NCBI GenBank assembly: GCA_020638455.1
Contig: JACKIK010000002.1
Location: 682,001-746,000 of the forward strand
Reading direction: 5' to 3'
From: Hyphomonas sp.
Lineage (GTDB): Bacteria > Pseudomonadota > Alphaproteobacteria > Caulobacterales > Hyphomonadaceae
Length of the DNA stretch: 64,000 nucleotides
Shown here: one piece after another, positions 7,906 to 17,888 of the stretch
Position numbering within the stretch: position 1 is the stretch's first letter
Layout of the letters: every line of letters begins with the position of its first letter
The notes under the pieces: model-generated
The model's database searches: none
Seen by the model: the letters and a program-made list of their open reading frames with translations, nothing else
Told to the model about the DNA's origin: nothing
Made by a program: the position numbers and the translations under genes

Positions 7906-10900
7906 TCAGGCGGCCTGCGTCGCCTCGACCCGCTCCACACCCGGCACATCCTTGAGCGCCCGCTGAGCCTTAAGGCTGATTGTGTAGGTCTGCGGCAGCT
8001 TGAGCGTCACCACCCGGCCATCGTCGAGAGGCAGTTCGACAAGGATGTCGCCGCGCTCGGCATCCGGCAGGCTGGCAAGGTGCCGGACAACGCCGGCAAT
8101 CTCCCCCGGATTGGCGCCGACGGCGAGGCGCACCTTCAGCGCGCCCATGGCCCGGTTGAGACGTGCCGCCTCCAGCGGGAGCACACGCTCGGCATTGAGG
8201 CGGATCTCTTCGCCGTTACGCTTGACCCCGACCGTGAGCGCCACGGCGTTGCCGACCTGCAGCAGGTCGTAATTCTGCGACAGCGTTTCGGGGAACACCA
8301 TCATCTCGAGCTCCCCGGTCGGGTCGGAGACGGTGAGGAAGGCGAACTTGCCGCCATTGCGGGCGGGCTTGTCGGTGCGGGCACGCACGATGCCGATCAT
8401 TTCCAGCGGCTTGCCGTCCGTGGCGCGCTCCTCGAGTTCCATGACCAGCGTCACCCGTTCGCGATCCAGCCCGGCCAGCACATCGTCCAGCGGGTGGCCC
8501 GAGAAATAGAAGCCGATAGAGCGGAATTCTTCGTCCAGTCGCTGCTGGCCGTTCCACGCACGCGCGGCGGGCAGTACGGGACGAAGTGCCGGCTCAGCAT
8601 CTCCGAACAGGCCGCCCTGCCCGCCCTGCCGGTCTTCCGCGGCGCTGGCCGCCATCTGGGCCAGCATCGGGGCAGCGGCCAGCAGGCGGGCGCGGTTCTT
8701 GTCGAAACAGTCCAGCGCCCCAGCCTTGGCCAGCGACTCGAAGGCCTTCTTGTTGATGTGGCGTGGATCGACGCGCTCGGCAAAGTCGTAGATGTCCCTG
8801 AAGGCGCCATCGCGCTCCCGGATCTCTACGACATGCTTCATCGCTTCGAGGCCGACGCCTTTGAGCGCACCGAGCGCGTAGACGATGGCGCCGTCTCGCA
8901 CGTCGAAATCCGCAGTGGACGAGTTCACGTCCGGCGCCAGCACCGGGATCTTCAGGCGCCGAGCTTCCTGGAAGAAGGCGGCGAGCTTGTCGGTGTTGCC
9001 AAGATCAAGGCTCATCGAGGCGGCGAGGAACTCCACCGGGAAATGGCACTTCAGGTAGCCTGTGTGATAGCCGATCAGGGCGTACGCCGCGGCGTGGGAC
9101 TTGTTGAAGCCATATCCCGCGAACTTCTCCATCGTGTCGAAGATTTCGTTCGCCAGCGTCGCGTGCATATCCTTGTTCGCTGCGGCGCCCTCCACGAAGC
9201 GCTGGCGCTGGGCGATCATCTCTTCGAGTTTCTTCTTGCCCATGGCACGGCGGAGCAGGTCAGCTTCGCCGAGCGAATAGCCGGCGATCTCCTGCGCCAT
9301 CCGCATCACCTGCTCCTGGTAAACCGGCACACCATAGGTGGCTTCGAGCACGGGCTTCAGGTCCGGGTGCTGGTAGGTGACTGAGGCCGGGTCTTCCTTG
9401 CCCTGAACATAAAGCGGGATGTTCTCCATCGGGCCGGGCCGGTAGAGCGATATGATGGCAATCACGTCTTCGAGGTTATGCGGGCGCACCTTGCGGAGCG
9501 TATCGCGCATGCCCGCGCCTTCCAGCTGGAACACGCCGAGCGTGTCGCCACTGGCCATGAGGTCGTAGGTTTCCTCGTCATCAAGGCTGCGCCATTCGGG
9601 GCCCACGGCCCTTCCGTCGCGCCGAAGGAATTTCAGCGCCCTGTCGATGACCGTAAGCGTCTTGAGGCCAAGGAAGTCGAACTTCACGAGCCCGGCCATC
9701 TCGGCATATTTCATGTTGAACTGCGTTGCCGGCAGGTCCGATCGCGGATCATTGTAGAGGGGCGCGATCTCGACCAGTGGCCGGTCTGCGATCACGACGC
9801 CGGCGGCGTGCGTGCCCGCGTTGCGGTATTTTCCTTCTAGCGCCAGGGCGATGTCGATCAGTTCGCCGACGCGCTCGTCCGCGTCGATCTCGTCCTGGAA
9901 TTTCGGCTCGTCGTCGATCGCTTCCTGCAGCTTGGGCGGATTGGCCGGATTGAAGGGGATCAGCTTGGCCAGCCGGTCCACCTGGCCGTATGGCATCTGC
10001 ATGACGCGGCCGACATCGCGCACAACGGCCTTCGCCTGCAGCGTACCGAAGGTGATGATCATGGCGACGGAGTCGGCGCCGTACTTGTCGCGCACATAGC
10101 GGATCACTTCGCCGCGCCGCTCCTGGCAGAAGTCGACGTCGAAGTCGGGCATCGAGACGCGTTCCGGATTGAGGAAGCGTTCGAACAGGAGATCGAAGCG
10201 AAGCGGGTCGAGATCCGTGATCAGGAGCGACCAGGCAACGAGCGAGCCGGCGCCCGATCCCCTGCCCGGTCCGACCGGGATGTCGTGCTCCTTGGCCCAT
10301 TTGATGAAGTCCGAAACGATCAGGAAGTAACCGGGAAAGCCCATCCGTTCGATCACGGACAATTCATACTGGAGGCGTTCGAAGTATGTCTCACGCGGCG
10401 CGTAGAGCTTGTCCGCCGCTTCAAGACGCCCTTCGAGGCCTTCGGTCGCCTGTTTGGTCAGCTCTTCCGCTTCGGAGCGCCCCTCGTTCGAGAAGCTCGG
10501 CAGGATGGGTTTGTGCGTCTCGGCCTTCACCGAGCAGCGCAGGGCGACCTCCGCTGTGTTGGCGAGCGCCTCCGGCAGGTCTGCGAACAGAAGCGCCATT
10601 TCGGACGGTGTTTTCAGGTATTGCTGCGGGCTGACGCGCTTGCGGTCCGGCTGCCCCAGATATTCGCCATTGGCGATGCACATCATCGCATCATGGGCCT
10701 GCGCGTCATCCGGCTTGAGGAAGCGGGCATCGTGCGTGGCGACGATCGGCAGGCCAAGCTCATAGGCGAGGCCGAGCAGGTCGGCCTCCGTCGCGCGCTC
10801 TTCCGGCGTGCCGTGGCGCGTGATCTCGACATAGCAGCGGCCTGAATACGTATGGGCCAGAGTCGAGAGTTCTGTGCGCGCGTCGGCATGTCGGCCCTTC

Positions 10901-11328
10901 AGGAGCAGCTTCGCCGCCTCGCCCTCCGCCCCGCCGGTGAGCAGGATGAGGCCGTCCGTTTGCTCAAGGATCAGCGATTTCGCCAGTTTCGGCACGCCGT
11001 CCGCTGCGTCGAGATAGGCGCGCGAGGACAGGTACATCAGGCGGCGATAGCCGGTCTCGTTCTGGGCATAGAGCGTCAGGCGCGACGGCTCCGCCCGGTG
11101 GCCGGTGTCGACCACATCGAAGCAGCAGGCCATGATCGGCTGGATGCCGGCTTCCGACAGGGTGAGCGAGGTTTCGAGCGCGCCGAAGAGATTGTTCCGG
11201 TCCGTCACCGCAATCGCGGGCATTCCATGCGTCAGGCACCAGGACTTCAGGTCCTTGGGTGAGATCATGCTTTCCAGCAGCGAGTAGCTGGAACGCACGG
11301 CCAAGTGGATGAAGGGCGACTCAGGCAA
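7906..11328 (-). CDS. dnaE: DNA polymerase III alpha subunit
   Basis: This is the replicative polymerase, 1140 residues. The N-terminal PHP domain starts with VRSSYSLLESMISPKDLKSW. The polymerase domain carries GPGRGSGAGSLVAW and the catalytic aspartates in PDFDVDFCQERR (about residues 393-404), followed by the fingers and a C-terminal OB-fold near residues 960-1050. The start codon appears to be TTG at 11328: it has AGGAGAG six bases upstream, and no ATG occurs before the conserved PHP opening. It is the last gene of the long run that begins at nuoA. An 85-base gap separates it from lolD. Confidence 0.97.
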   Translation of the reverse strand: MPESPFIHLAVRSSYSLLESMISPKDLKSWCLTHGMPAIAVTDRNNLFGALETSLTLSEAGIQPIMACCFDVVDTGHRAEPSRLTLYAQNETGYRRLMYLSSRAYLDAADGVPKLAKSLILEQTDGLILLTGGAEGEAAKLLLKGRHADARTELSTLAHTYSGRCYVEITRHGTPEERATEADLLGLAYELGLPIVATHDARFLKPDDAQAHDAMMCIANGEYLGQPDRKRVSPQQYLKTPSEMALLFADLPEALANTAEVALRCSVKAETHKPILPSFSNEGRSEAEELTKQATEGLEGRLEAADKLYAPRETYFERLQYELSVIERMGFPGYFLIVSDFIKWAKEHDIPVGPGRGSGAGSLVAWSLLITDLDPLRFDLLFERFLNPERVSMPDFDVDFCQERRGEVIRYVRDKYGADSVAMIITFGTLQAKAVVRDVGRVMQMPYGQVDRLAKLIPFNPANPPKLQEAIDDEPKFQDEIDADERVGELIDIALALEGKYRNAGTHAAGVVIADRPLVEIAPLYNDPRSDLPATQFNMKYAEMAGLVKFDFLGLKTLTVIDRALKFLRRDGRAVGPEWRSLDDEETYDLMASGDTLGVFQLEGAGMRDTLRKVRPHNLEDVIAIISLYRPGPMENIPLYVQGKEDPASVTYQHPDLKPVLEATYGVPVYQEQVMRMAQEIAGYSLGEADLLRRAMGKKKLEEMIAQRQRFVEGAAANKDMHATLANEIFDTMEKFAGYGFNKSHAAAYALIGYHTGYLKCHFPVEFLAASMSLDLGNTDKLAAFFQEARRLKIPVLAPDVNSSTADFDVRDGAIVYALGALKGVGLEAMKHVVEIRERDGAFRDIYDFAERVDPRHINKKAFESLAKAGALDCFDKNRARLLAAAPMLAQMAASAAEDRQGGQGGLFGDAEPALRPVLPAARAWNGQQRLDEEFRSIGFYFSGHPLDDVLAGLDRERVTLVMELEERATDGKPLEMIGIVRARTDKPARNGGKFAFLTVSDPTGELEMMVFPETLSQNYDLLQVGNAVALTVGVKRNGEEIRLNAERVLPLEAARLNRAMGALKVRLAVGANPGEIAGVVRHLASLPDAERGDILVELPLDDGRVVTLKLPQTYTISLKAQRALKDVPGVERVEATQAA

Positions 11329-11413
11329 GGCAGGCTCTCCTCAGGGGAGAATAAACTGCCCGGCCGCGCCCTGCCAGACCAGAGCGCCGGGGCCGGTTTT
11401 CACAGCTTATTCC

Positions 11414-12103
11414 CTAGTCGGCGACGTAGGGGACGATCTTGCCGTCCTTCAGGGTCAGGACGCGGTCCATGTGCTGGACCAGCGCGAAATTGTGCGTGGC
11501 GACGAGGACGGCGGCGCCTTCTTCGCGGGCCATCTTGATGAAGGTGGCGAAGACGCGCTCGGTCGTGGCGGGGTCGAGGTTGCCGGTCGGCTCGTCGGCA
11601 ATGACGAGGCGGGGCGTGTTGGCGAGCGCGCGGGCGATGGCGACGCGCTGCTGCTCGCCACCTGACATCTGGGCCGGCTGGTGATGGCCGCGCTCGGCAA
11701 GGCCCATGATGCCGAGAAGCTCGTCCGCCTTGGCGCGGGCGGCCGACTTGCTCACGCCGGCGATCATCAGCGGCATGGCGATGTTGTCGGCGGCGTTGAA
11801 CTCGGGCAGCAGGTGGTGGAACTGGTAGACGAAGCCGATCTTCGAACGGCGGAGCGCGGTGCGGCCCTTGTCGTCGAGCTTCAGGCAGTCGACGCCCTCC
11901 AGGAGCACGGTGCCCGCTTCCGGGCGCTCCAGCAGGCCGGCGGTGTGCAGCAGGGTCGACTTGCCGGAGCCGGACGGGCCGACAAGTCCGACGAGTTCGC
12001 CCGCTTCCAGCTTCAGGCTGGCGTCTTTCAGCACGTTCAGTTCACCCGCAGCCGTCCGGTAGACGCGGTCGATGCCGGAGAGTTCGAGGACAGGCGCGGC
12101 CAT
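11414..12103 (-). CDS. lolD: Lipoprotein-releasing ABC transporter, ATP-binding subunit
   Basis: LolD powers extraction of lipoproteins from the inner membrane for transfer to LolA. Walker A is GPSGSGKSTLLH, the signature is MSGGEQQRVAIARAL, and Walker B is LVIADEPTGNLD. I use the ATG at 12103, which overlaps the lolC stop by one base (TAATG) and gives 229 residues; an upstream ATG at 12148 lies inside lolC and adds residues without family similarity. The partner permease is directly upstream. Confidence 0.96.
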   Translation of the reverse strand: MAAPVLELSGIDRVYRTAAGELNVLKDASLKLEAGELVGLVGPSGSGKSTLLHTAGLLERPEAGTVLLEGVDCLKLDDKGRTALRRSKIGFVYQFHHLLPEFNAADNIAMPLMIAGVSKSAARAKADELLGIMGLAERGHHQPAQMSGGEQQRVAIARALANTPRLVIADEPTGNLDPATTERVFATFIKMAREEGAAVLVATHNFALVQHMDRVLTLKDGKIVPYVAD

Positions 12104-13389
12104 TACTCGAACCTCAGCGCGCTGACCGGATCCTGGCGGGAGGCCCACCAGGCCGGGATGATCGAGACACCTGCCGACATCAGGAGGGCATAGAGACCGG
12201 TGGAGAACACGTCGCCCCAGTCGAGTATGGCCGGCAGGTGCGACAGGCCATAGGTCTCCGCATCGAAGACCTTCTGGCCGTCCATGAAGAAGTTGATGAA
12301 GGCTTCGACCGCGCCGATGTTCAGCACGAACAGCACGCCGACCAGCATGCCGAGCGCGGCGCCGAGCGTGCCGAGGACGGTGCCGACCATCAGGAACACG
12401 CGCAGCACCCCGCCCCGGCCGAGGCCCATGGTGCGGAGGATGGCAATGTCGCGCGTCTTGTTCTTCACCAGCATCACCACGCCGACGATGATGTTGAGTG
12501 TCGCGATGCCCATGATGACCATGACCAGCAGGCGCACCATGGTGCGCTCTACCTTCAGGGCATTGAAATAGGCGGCGCGCTGGCTCTTCCAGTCGAAGAT
12601 ATAGAGGCCGTTGCCGGTCGCCTCGGAGATGGCTTTCATGGCCTCGTGCGTCTTGTCAGGATCCTTCAGCCGGATGTCGAGCATCTGGTAGTGGTCCTTG
12701 GACTGGAACAGGACCTGTGCCTGGTCCATCGGCATGAAGATGTAGAGCGCGTCGAGCTCGACGCTACCGGTCTCGAAGATGTCGCCCACCGTGTAGGTCT
12801 TGGAGCGGGGCGTTGCGCCGACGACGGTGTTGTTGGCCTGCACCGTGACGATCTCGACCTTGTCACCGGGCCGCACGCCGAGGCCGTCGCGGCCTGCAGC
12901 AAGGAAGGAGCCCATCATGATGACGTTGCCGCCATTCTTGCCCTCGCCGAAGCCTGCCTCAATGGCGGCCGCGCCGCCATCCTTGAGGAACGGCATGGTC
13001 TTGAGGTCTTCCGGGCGGAGGGCCCGCACAGCCGCGCCTGTCTTCCGGCCGTTGGCGGCGACAAGGACGTATTCCTCGATATAGGGGCGCGCCGAGAGGA
13101 CATCGGGCAAGGCTTCGATTTTCTTCGCGATGGCGTCCGCCTCTTCCTCCGTGAACGAACTGACGACGCCGTAGATATGCGGCTGGCCGCCGAGCAGGGC
13201 ATCCAGGAGGGTCGCGCGGAAGCCGCTCATGATCGACATGGTGATGATCAGCGCCGCCACGGCGAAGAAAATGCCGATGAAGGAGATGATCGAGATCAGG
13301 CTCGCGCCGCCATGTTCGCGCTTGGCCCGGAGGTATCGCCAGGCCAGCGTACGTTCGAGCTTGCCGAAGGGCGCGGCCGCCTGGCTCAT
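12103..13389 (-). CDS. lolC: Lipoprotein-releasing ABC transporter, permease subunit (LolC/LolE family)
   Basis: The 428-residue protein has the LolCE/MacB architecture: one N-terminal membrane helix after ERTLAWRYLRAKREHGGASLISIISF, a large periplasmic domain (about residues 55-280), and three C-terminal helices of the FtsX fold, including KNKTRDIAILRTMGLGRGGVLRVFL. Only one permease gene is present, as in many alphaproteobacteria where a single LolF-type protein may replace LolC and LolE. It overlaps proS by four bases and lolD by one. Confidence 0.95.
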   Translation of the reverse strand: MSQAAAPFGKLERTLAWRYLRAKREHGGASLISIISFIGIFFAVAALIITMSIMSGFRATLLDALLGGQPHIYGVVSSFTEEEADAIAKKIEALPDVLSARPYIEEYVLVAANGRKTGAAVRALRPEDLKTMPFLKDGGAAAIEAGFGEGKNGGNVIMMGSFLAAGRDGLGVRPGDKVEIVTVQANNTVVGATPRSKTYTVGDIFETGSVELDALYIFMPMDQAQVLFQSKDHYQMLDIRLKDPDKTHEAMKAISEATGNGLYIFDWKSQRAAYFNALKVERTMVRLLVMVIMGIATLNIIVGVVMLVKNKTRDIAILRTMGLGRGGVLRVFLMVGTVLGTLGAALGMLVGVLFVLNIGAVEAFINFFMDGQKVFDAETYGLSHLPAILDWGDVFSTGLYALLMSAGVSIIPAWWASRQDPVSALRFE

Positions 13390-14705
13390 GCCGGCGTCAC
13401 CTTCGCAATCGCCTCCGCGAGCGGCAACTCCACTTTCTCACCGGTCTTGCGGTGCTTCACTTCCACGACGCCCTTTTCGAGGCCCTTGGGCCCGATCACG
13501 AGCTGCCAGGGCAGGCCGATGACGTCCATGCGGGCGAACTTGGCGCCAGCGCGGTCGTCGGTGTCGTCATACAGCGCTTCGATGCCGGCCGCTTCGAGCG
13601 CCTCATAGGTCTCGAGGCAGGCCTTGTCGCAGGCCGCATCGCCCGCACGCATATTGATCAGGCCGACATGGAAGGGCGCCACGGCCTCCGGCCAGACAAT
13701 GCCGCTCTCGTCATGGCAGGCTTCGATGATGCCGCCGACAAGGCGTGAAACGCCAATGCCGTAGCTGCCCATCTGCACCGGCACCATCTTGCCGTCCTGG
13801 TCCTGCACTTCAGCCTTCATGGGGGCTGAATACTTGGTGCCGAAGTAGAAAATATGGCCGACTTCGATACCGCGGGCGGAAACGCGCCGCTCTTCGGGCA
13901 GCGCGTTGAAGGCCGCCTCGTCGTGCATCTCTTCGGTGGCCGCATAGTACTGCGTGCGCTTTTCGACTTCGGCGGTCAGGTCCGCATCGAAATCGAGGTC
14001 GAGCCCCGGCGCCGGCATATCCAGCAGGGCCTTGTCGCAGAACACAGCGCTTTCGCCCGTGTCGGCCATGATGATGAATTCGTGGCTGAGATCGCCGCCG
14101 ATCGGGCCGGTATCGGCGCGCATCGGCACGGCGGTCAGGCCCATCCGGTCGAAGGCGTTGAGGTAGGCGCAGAACATCTTCCGGTACGCCGCGCGGGCGC
14201 CGTCTTCCGTCAGATCGAAGGAATAGGCATCCTTCATCAGGAATTCGCGGCCGCGCATGACGCCGAAACGGGGACGCACCTCGTCACGGAACTTCCATTG
14301 CTGGTGATAGAGGTTCAGCGGCAGTTGCTTGTAGCTCTTCACATAGGCCCGGAAGACATCGGTGATCAGCTCTTCATTGGTCGGGCCGTAGAGCATGTCG
14401 CGGTCGTGCCGGTCCTTGATGCGCAGCATCTCCTTGCCATAATCGTCATAGCGGCCGGATTCGCGCCAGAGGTCGGCCTGCTGCAGCGTCGGCATCAGCA
14501 GTTCGATGGCCCCTGCCCGGTTCATTTCTTCGCGTACGATCTGTTCGATCTTCTTGAGGACGCGGAAGCCGAGCGGCAGCCAGGTATAGATGCCGGCGCC
14601 GTTCTGCCGGACCATCCCGGTGCGCAGCATCAGCTGGTGCGAAACAATCGCCGCATCCGCCGGCGCTTCCTTGGAAACCGGCAGGAAATATCTGGAAAGA
14701 CGCAT
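13386..14705 (-). CDS. proS: Prolyl-tRNA synthetase (short alphaproteobacterial type)
   Basis: ProS charges tRNA-Pro. Class II motifs are visible: GAGIYTWLPLGFRVLKKIEQIVREEMNRAGAIE, then FRDEVRPRFGVMRGREFLMKDAYSFD, then GSYGIGVSRLVGGIIEACHDE. At 439 residues it lacks the roughly 180-residue editing insertion seen in enterobacterial ProS, which is characteristic of alphaproteobacteria. The ATG at 14705 opens MRLSRYFLPVSKEAP, the family start; an ATG 36 bases upstream is less likely. Overlap with lolC (ATGA) suggests coupling. Confidence 0.96.
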   Translation of the reverse strand: MRLSRYFLPVSKEAPADAAIVSHQLMLRTGMVRQNGAGIYTWLPLGFRVLKKIEQIVREEMNRAGAIELLMPTLQQADLWRESGRYDDYGKEMLRIKDRHDRDMLYGPTNEELITDVFRAYVKSYKQLPLNLYHQQWKFRDEVRPRFGVMRGREFLMKDAYSFDLTEDGARAAYRKMFCAYLNAFDRMGLTAVPMRADTGPIGGDLSHEFIIMADTGESAVFCDKALLDMPAPGLDLDFDADLTAEVEKRTQYYAATEEMHDEAAFNALPEERRVSARGIEVGHIFYFGTKYSAPMKAEVQDQDGKMVPVQMGSYGIGVSRLVGGIIEACHDESGIVWPEAVAPFHVGLINMRAGDAACDKACLETYEALEAAGIEALYDDTDDRAGAKFARMDVIGLPWQLVIGPKGLEKGVVEVKHRKTGEKVELPLAEAIAKVTPA

Positions 14706-14757
14706 CGAATCCTCGAGGCTTAGCTGGAAAACGCGGCTCACCTAGCCCCAGCCGGGC

Positions 14758-14991
14758 CTAGTTCGCAAGCAGCCGTGGCACGACGACGGCCGCAATCGCC
14801 GTGATGACAGCGGCGGCGAGACCGGCCCAGATGGCCTTCTTCTTGAGCATCGGCTCCTTCGGAGCGCCTTCCTCGGTTCCCTCAACGGTCGAGCCGTCCT
14901 CCCACTGGCCCTGAACGCCGATGGGAAGGACAATGAAGAAGCAGACCCAGAAGGCGATCGTATAGACGACGCCTGCACTGAACCATGACAT
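14758..14991 (-). CDS. DUF1467 family small membrane protein
   Basis: This 77-residue protein has two predicted membrane helices: TIAFWVCFFIVLPIGVQG (about 10-27) and AIWAGLAAAVITAIAAVVVP (about 53-72), joined by a charged loop (QWEDGSTVEGTEEGAPKEP). The pattern matches the DUF1467 family, which sits beside methylmalonyl-CoA epimerase in many alphaproteobacteria. Its ATG overlaps the epimerase stop by one base (TGATG). The function is unknown. Confidence 0.85.
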   Translation of the reverse strand: MSWFSAGVVYTIAFWVCFFIVLPIGVQGQWEDGSTVEGTEEGAPKEPMLKKKAIWAGLAAAVITAIAAVVVPRLLAN

Positions 14992-15419
14992 CAGTGGGCG
15001 CCCTTCGGCGTTTCCATCAGCTCGATCAGGACACCATTGGAGTTCTTCGGGTGCACGAAGATGATCAGCGTGCCGTGCGCGCCGATGCGGGGCTTGTTGA
15101 GCACCGTGGCGCCGCGCTTGTTCATCTCCTCGACCGCCTCGTGGATGTCATCGACCTCGAAGCAGACATGGTGCTGGCCGCCTTTCGGGTTTCGCTGGAT
15201 GAAATTGTGGATCGGTGAGTTCTCGTCCAGCGGCTCGATCAGCTCGATCTGGGCGTTCGGCAGGTTGACGAAACAGACCTTCACGCCCTGCTCGGGCATG
15301 TCGAAGGGCGTGGTGATGTCCGTCGCGCCATAGAGCGTGCGGTAGGTCTCGCAGGCCTCGGTCAGGTCCGGCACGGCCACACCGACATGGTTCAGCGGTC
15401 CGATCTTGAATTCTTTCAT
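14991..15419 (-). CDS. mce: Methylmalonyl-CoA epimerase
   Basis: This vicinal-oxygen-chelate enzyme interconverts the two methylmalonyl-CoA epimers on the propionyl-CoA to succinyl-CoA route. The 142-residue protein has two VOC half-domains. The metal ligands fit NHVGVAVPDL (His12), the GGQHHVCFEVDDIHEA segment, and the C-terminal NGVLIELME glutamate. It starts four bases after rnj and overlaps the DUF1467 gene downstream. The mutase genes are not in the window. Confidence 0.93.
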   Translation of the reverse strand: MKEFKIGPLNHVGVAVPDLTEACETYRTLYGATDITTPFDMPEQGVKVCFVNLPNAQIELIEPLDENSPIHNFIQRNPKGGQHHVCFEVDDIHEAVEEMNKRGATVLNKPRIGAHGTLIIFVHPKNSNGVLIELMETPKGAH

Positions 15420-15423
15420 CTTT

Positions 15424-17109
15424 CTAGTTCCTCAACACGACAATTTCGATCATCGGGCGATGACCGTAGACTGTCTCTGCGGCCTTTCGAAGCGCGCGCC
15501 CGATGGCCCTTTCCACGGCATCGTCGTCGTAGCGGTCCTTGCGGCTCATGTGCTGGACCGCGGTTTCGGCGGCCTCTTCCAGGATCTCAAGGCTCTCGTC
15601 GGCCAGACGCCCGTCAGGCTCAGAGAAGCCTTTTACCACAATCACCGGCCCGTCGACGACATTGCCATGATCATCGATGGACACGGTGGCGAAGAGGATA
15701 CCGCCCCAGGACAGCTTCCGGCGCTCCTGGATGCCCTGCGCCCCTTCCGGTACCAGCCGGTTGCCATCCAGAAAGAGCCTGCCTGCCGGTACGATGTCCA
15801 CGATTTCGGCGGGGCCCGGCGCCAGGCGCACGAGGCTGCCGTTTCGCGGCGTGACGGCCTCCGGCACCTGCAGCGACCGCGCATAGGCCGCATGTTCCAT
15901 GATGTGCCGGCGCTCGCCGTGCACCGGGACGGAAATGCGCGGGCGCACCCACTGGTACATCCGGCGCAACTCGTCACGGCAGGGATGGCCGGAAACATGG
16001 ATCTTCTGCGGCACCATGCGGGGCGTAATGACCCGCACGCCATTCTCGGCCAGCATGTTCTGGAGGGCGAAAATATCCCGCTCGTTGCCGGGGATCTGAC
16101 GCGACGAGAAGATCACGCTGTCGCCCTGCCGGAGGACGACATTGCGGTGGTCGCCGCGGGCGATACGCGTCAGGGCCGCGCGCGGCTCACCCTGGCTGCC
16201 GGTGCAGAGGTAGAGGATGTTCTCGGGCGGGAAATGGCCCGCTTCGGCCTCGTCGACGAATTCGAGTTTGGGCGACAGGATGCCCACCGCCTTTGCGGCC
16301 GTCGTGATGCGGTGCATCGAGCGGCCGACAAGGCAGACATGCCGGCCCGCATGGTCCGCAGCCTCGACGATGGATTTCACGCGGGCGACATTTGACGCGA
16401 AGGTGGTGACGGCGACGGCGCCTTCCTGCTCGGCGATCAGGTCGATGAGGCCGAGGCGGACGGTGTCCTCCGATCCGGACTCCCCTTCCTCGAAGACATT
16501 GGTGGAATCGCAGACCATGGCGAGGACGCCTTCGTCGCCGAGGGCGGTGAGGCCTTCGACGTCCGTCGTCGAACCGATCTGGGGATCGGGATCGATCTTC
16601 CAGTCTCCGGTATGGAGGATCAGGCCGGCGGGCGTGCGGATTGCCAGCGCGTTGGGCTCCGGAATGGAGTGCGTCAGGGTGACATAGGTAACTTCGAACG
16701 GGCCTGCCGCGATCGTGGCGCCAAGCGAGATCACCTTCAGCCAGCGCGGATCGACGCCGCGCTCATCCATCTTGTTGCGGACGAGTTCCGCCGTGAAAGG
16801 TGTCGCATAGATCGGCGCCCTGGTCTCGAGGCGCGGATAGAGCAGGCCGACGGCCCCGATATGGTCTTCATGCGCGTGGGTGAGGAAGACGGCGTCGATC
16901 TGTTCGCCAATCAGATAATCCGGATCGGCGCAGATGAGGTCGATGCCTGGCGTGTCGGCATTGCCGAAAGAGACGCCGATATCGGCCAGAATCCAGCGGC
17001 GCGCATGCTTCGGGCCATAGCCATAGGCGTTCAGGTTCATCCCGATTTCGCCGCACCCGCCAAGCGGCAGGAAGACCAGTTCGTCCGTATCGGGGGCTGT
17101 GTCCGCCAT
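15424..17109 (-). CDS. rnj: Ribonuclease J
   Basis: RNase J is a metallo-beta-lactamase/beta-CASP enzyme with 5'-3' exonuclease and endonuclease activity in RNA decay and rRNA maturation. The zinc motif HAHEDHIGAVG is at residues 78-88, the N-terminal LPLGGCGEIGMNLNAYGYG is typical, and the beta-CASP part includes SGHPCRDELRRMYQWVRP. I chose the ATG at 17109 (561 residues), which lies just after coaX; a longer reading frame upstream lies inside coaX. Rnj replaces RNase E-type decay functions in part of the alphaproteobacteria. Confidence 0.95.
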   Translation of the reverse strand: MADTAPDTDELVFLPLGGCGEIGMNLNAYGYGPKHARRWILADIGVSFGNADTPGIDLICADPDYLIGEQIDAVFLTHAHEDHIGAVGLLYPRLETRAPIYATPFTAELVRNKMDERGVDPRWLKVISLGATIAAGPFEVTYVTLTHSIPEPNALAIRTPAGLILHTGDWKIDPDPQIGSTTDVEGLTALGDEGVLAMVCDSTNVFEEGESGSEDTVRLGLIDLIAEQEGAVAVTTFASNVARVKSIVEAADHAGRHVCLVGRSMHRITTAAKAVGILSPKLEFVDEAEAGHFPPENILYLCTGSQGEPRAALTRIARGDHRNVVLRQGDSVIFSSRQIPGNERDIFALQNMLAENGVRVITPRMVPQKIHVSGHPCRDELRRMYQWVRPRISVPVHGERRHIMEHAAYARSLQVPEAVTPRNGSLVRLAPGPAEIVDIVPAGRLFLDGNRLVPEGAQGIQERRKLSWGGILFATVSIDDHGNVVDGPVIVVKGFSEPDGRLADESLEILEEAAETAVQHMSRKDRYDDDAVERAIGRALRKAAETVYGHRPMIEIVVLRN

Positions 17110-17116
17110 CACGTCC

Positions 17117-17884
17117 TTATGAGTTGAGCCGGTAGATTTCGAGGAGGCCGCGAATGACGATATCCTGGTCGTAGTGGTTGATCGTCTGGCTGGCGCCCTC
17201 GAAGAGCGAGGCGACGCCGCCGGTGGCAACCACTTCCATCGGCTTGCCGTACTCCTCCCTGATGCGGCGCACGAGACCATCGATCAGGTCGATATAGCCC
17301 CAGAAGACGCCGGACTGCATGGCGGTTACCGTGTCCTGCCCGATGACGTGCGGCGGGCGCTGGATGGCGATGCGCGGCAGCTGGGCCGCCGCATCGTGCA
17401 GGGCCTTCATGGAAAGGTTGATGCCGGGCGAGATGATGCCGCCCTCGAAGGCGCCATCCGCAGCGACGACGTCGAACGTGGTGGCCGTGCCGCTGTCGAT
17501 CACGATCAGATTGCCGGGATAGATCCGGTGCGCGCCGAGCGCGGCGACGATCCGGTCCGCACCGACCTGCTCCGGCCGGCGGATACGGATTTCCATGCCC
17601 AGATTGATGCCGGGATCGCCGATGAACATCGGCTCGACGTTGAGGTAGCGCCGCGCCAGGTTGCGGAAGTTGAAGACAGCCTGCGGCACAACGGTGGAGA
17701 TGACGCAGCCATTGATCCGGCTGAGGTCGACGCCGTGCATGTCGGCAAGGCGCCACAGCCAGGAGGCGTGATCGTCGGCCGTCTTGGTGGAGTCCGTGGC
17801 GCTGCGCCACTGGTTGATCCAGTCCTTTCCGTCATGAATGCCGAAGACGGTGTTCGTGTTGCCGACGTCGATGGCAAGCAGCAT
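17117..17884 (-). CDS. coaX: Type III pantothenate kinase
   Basis: CoaX carries out the first step of coenzyme A synthesis. The ASKHA-fold motifs are present: MLLAIDVGNTNTVFGIHDG at the N-terminus (phosphate 1 loop), GADRIVAALGAHRIYPGNLIVIDSGTATTFD (phosphate 2 loop), and EGGIISPGINLSMKAL. The ATG at 17884 gives 255 residues, the family size, and begins four bases after the birA stop. An ATG 21 bases upstream overlaps birA and is less likely. Confidence 0.95.
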   Translation of the reverse strand: MLLAIDVGNTNTVFGIHDGKDWINQWRSATDSTKTADDHASWLWRLADMHGVDLSRINGCVISTVVPQAVFNFRNLARRYLNVEPMFIGDPGINLGMEIRIRRPEQVGADRIVAALGAHRIYPGNLIVIDSGTATTFDVVAADGAFEGGIISPGINLSMKALHDAAAQLPRIAIQRPPHVIGQDTVTAMQSGVFWGYIDLIDGLVRRIREEYGKPMEVVATGGVASLFEGASQTINHYDQDIVIRGLLEIYRLNS

Positions 17885-17888
17885 GGCT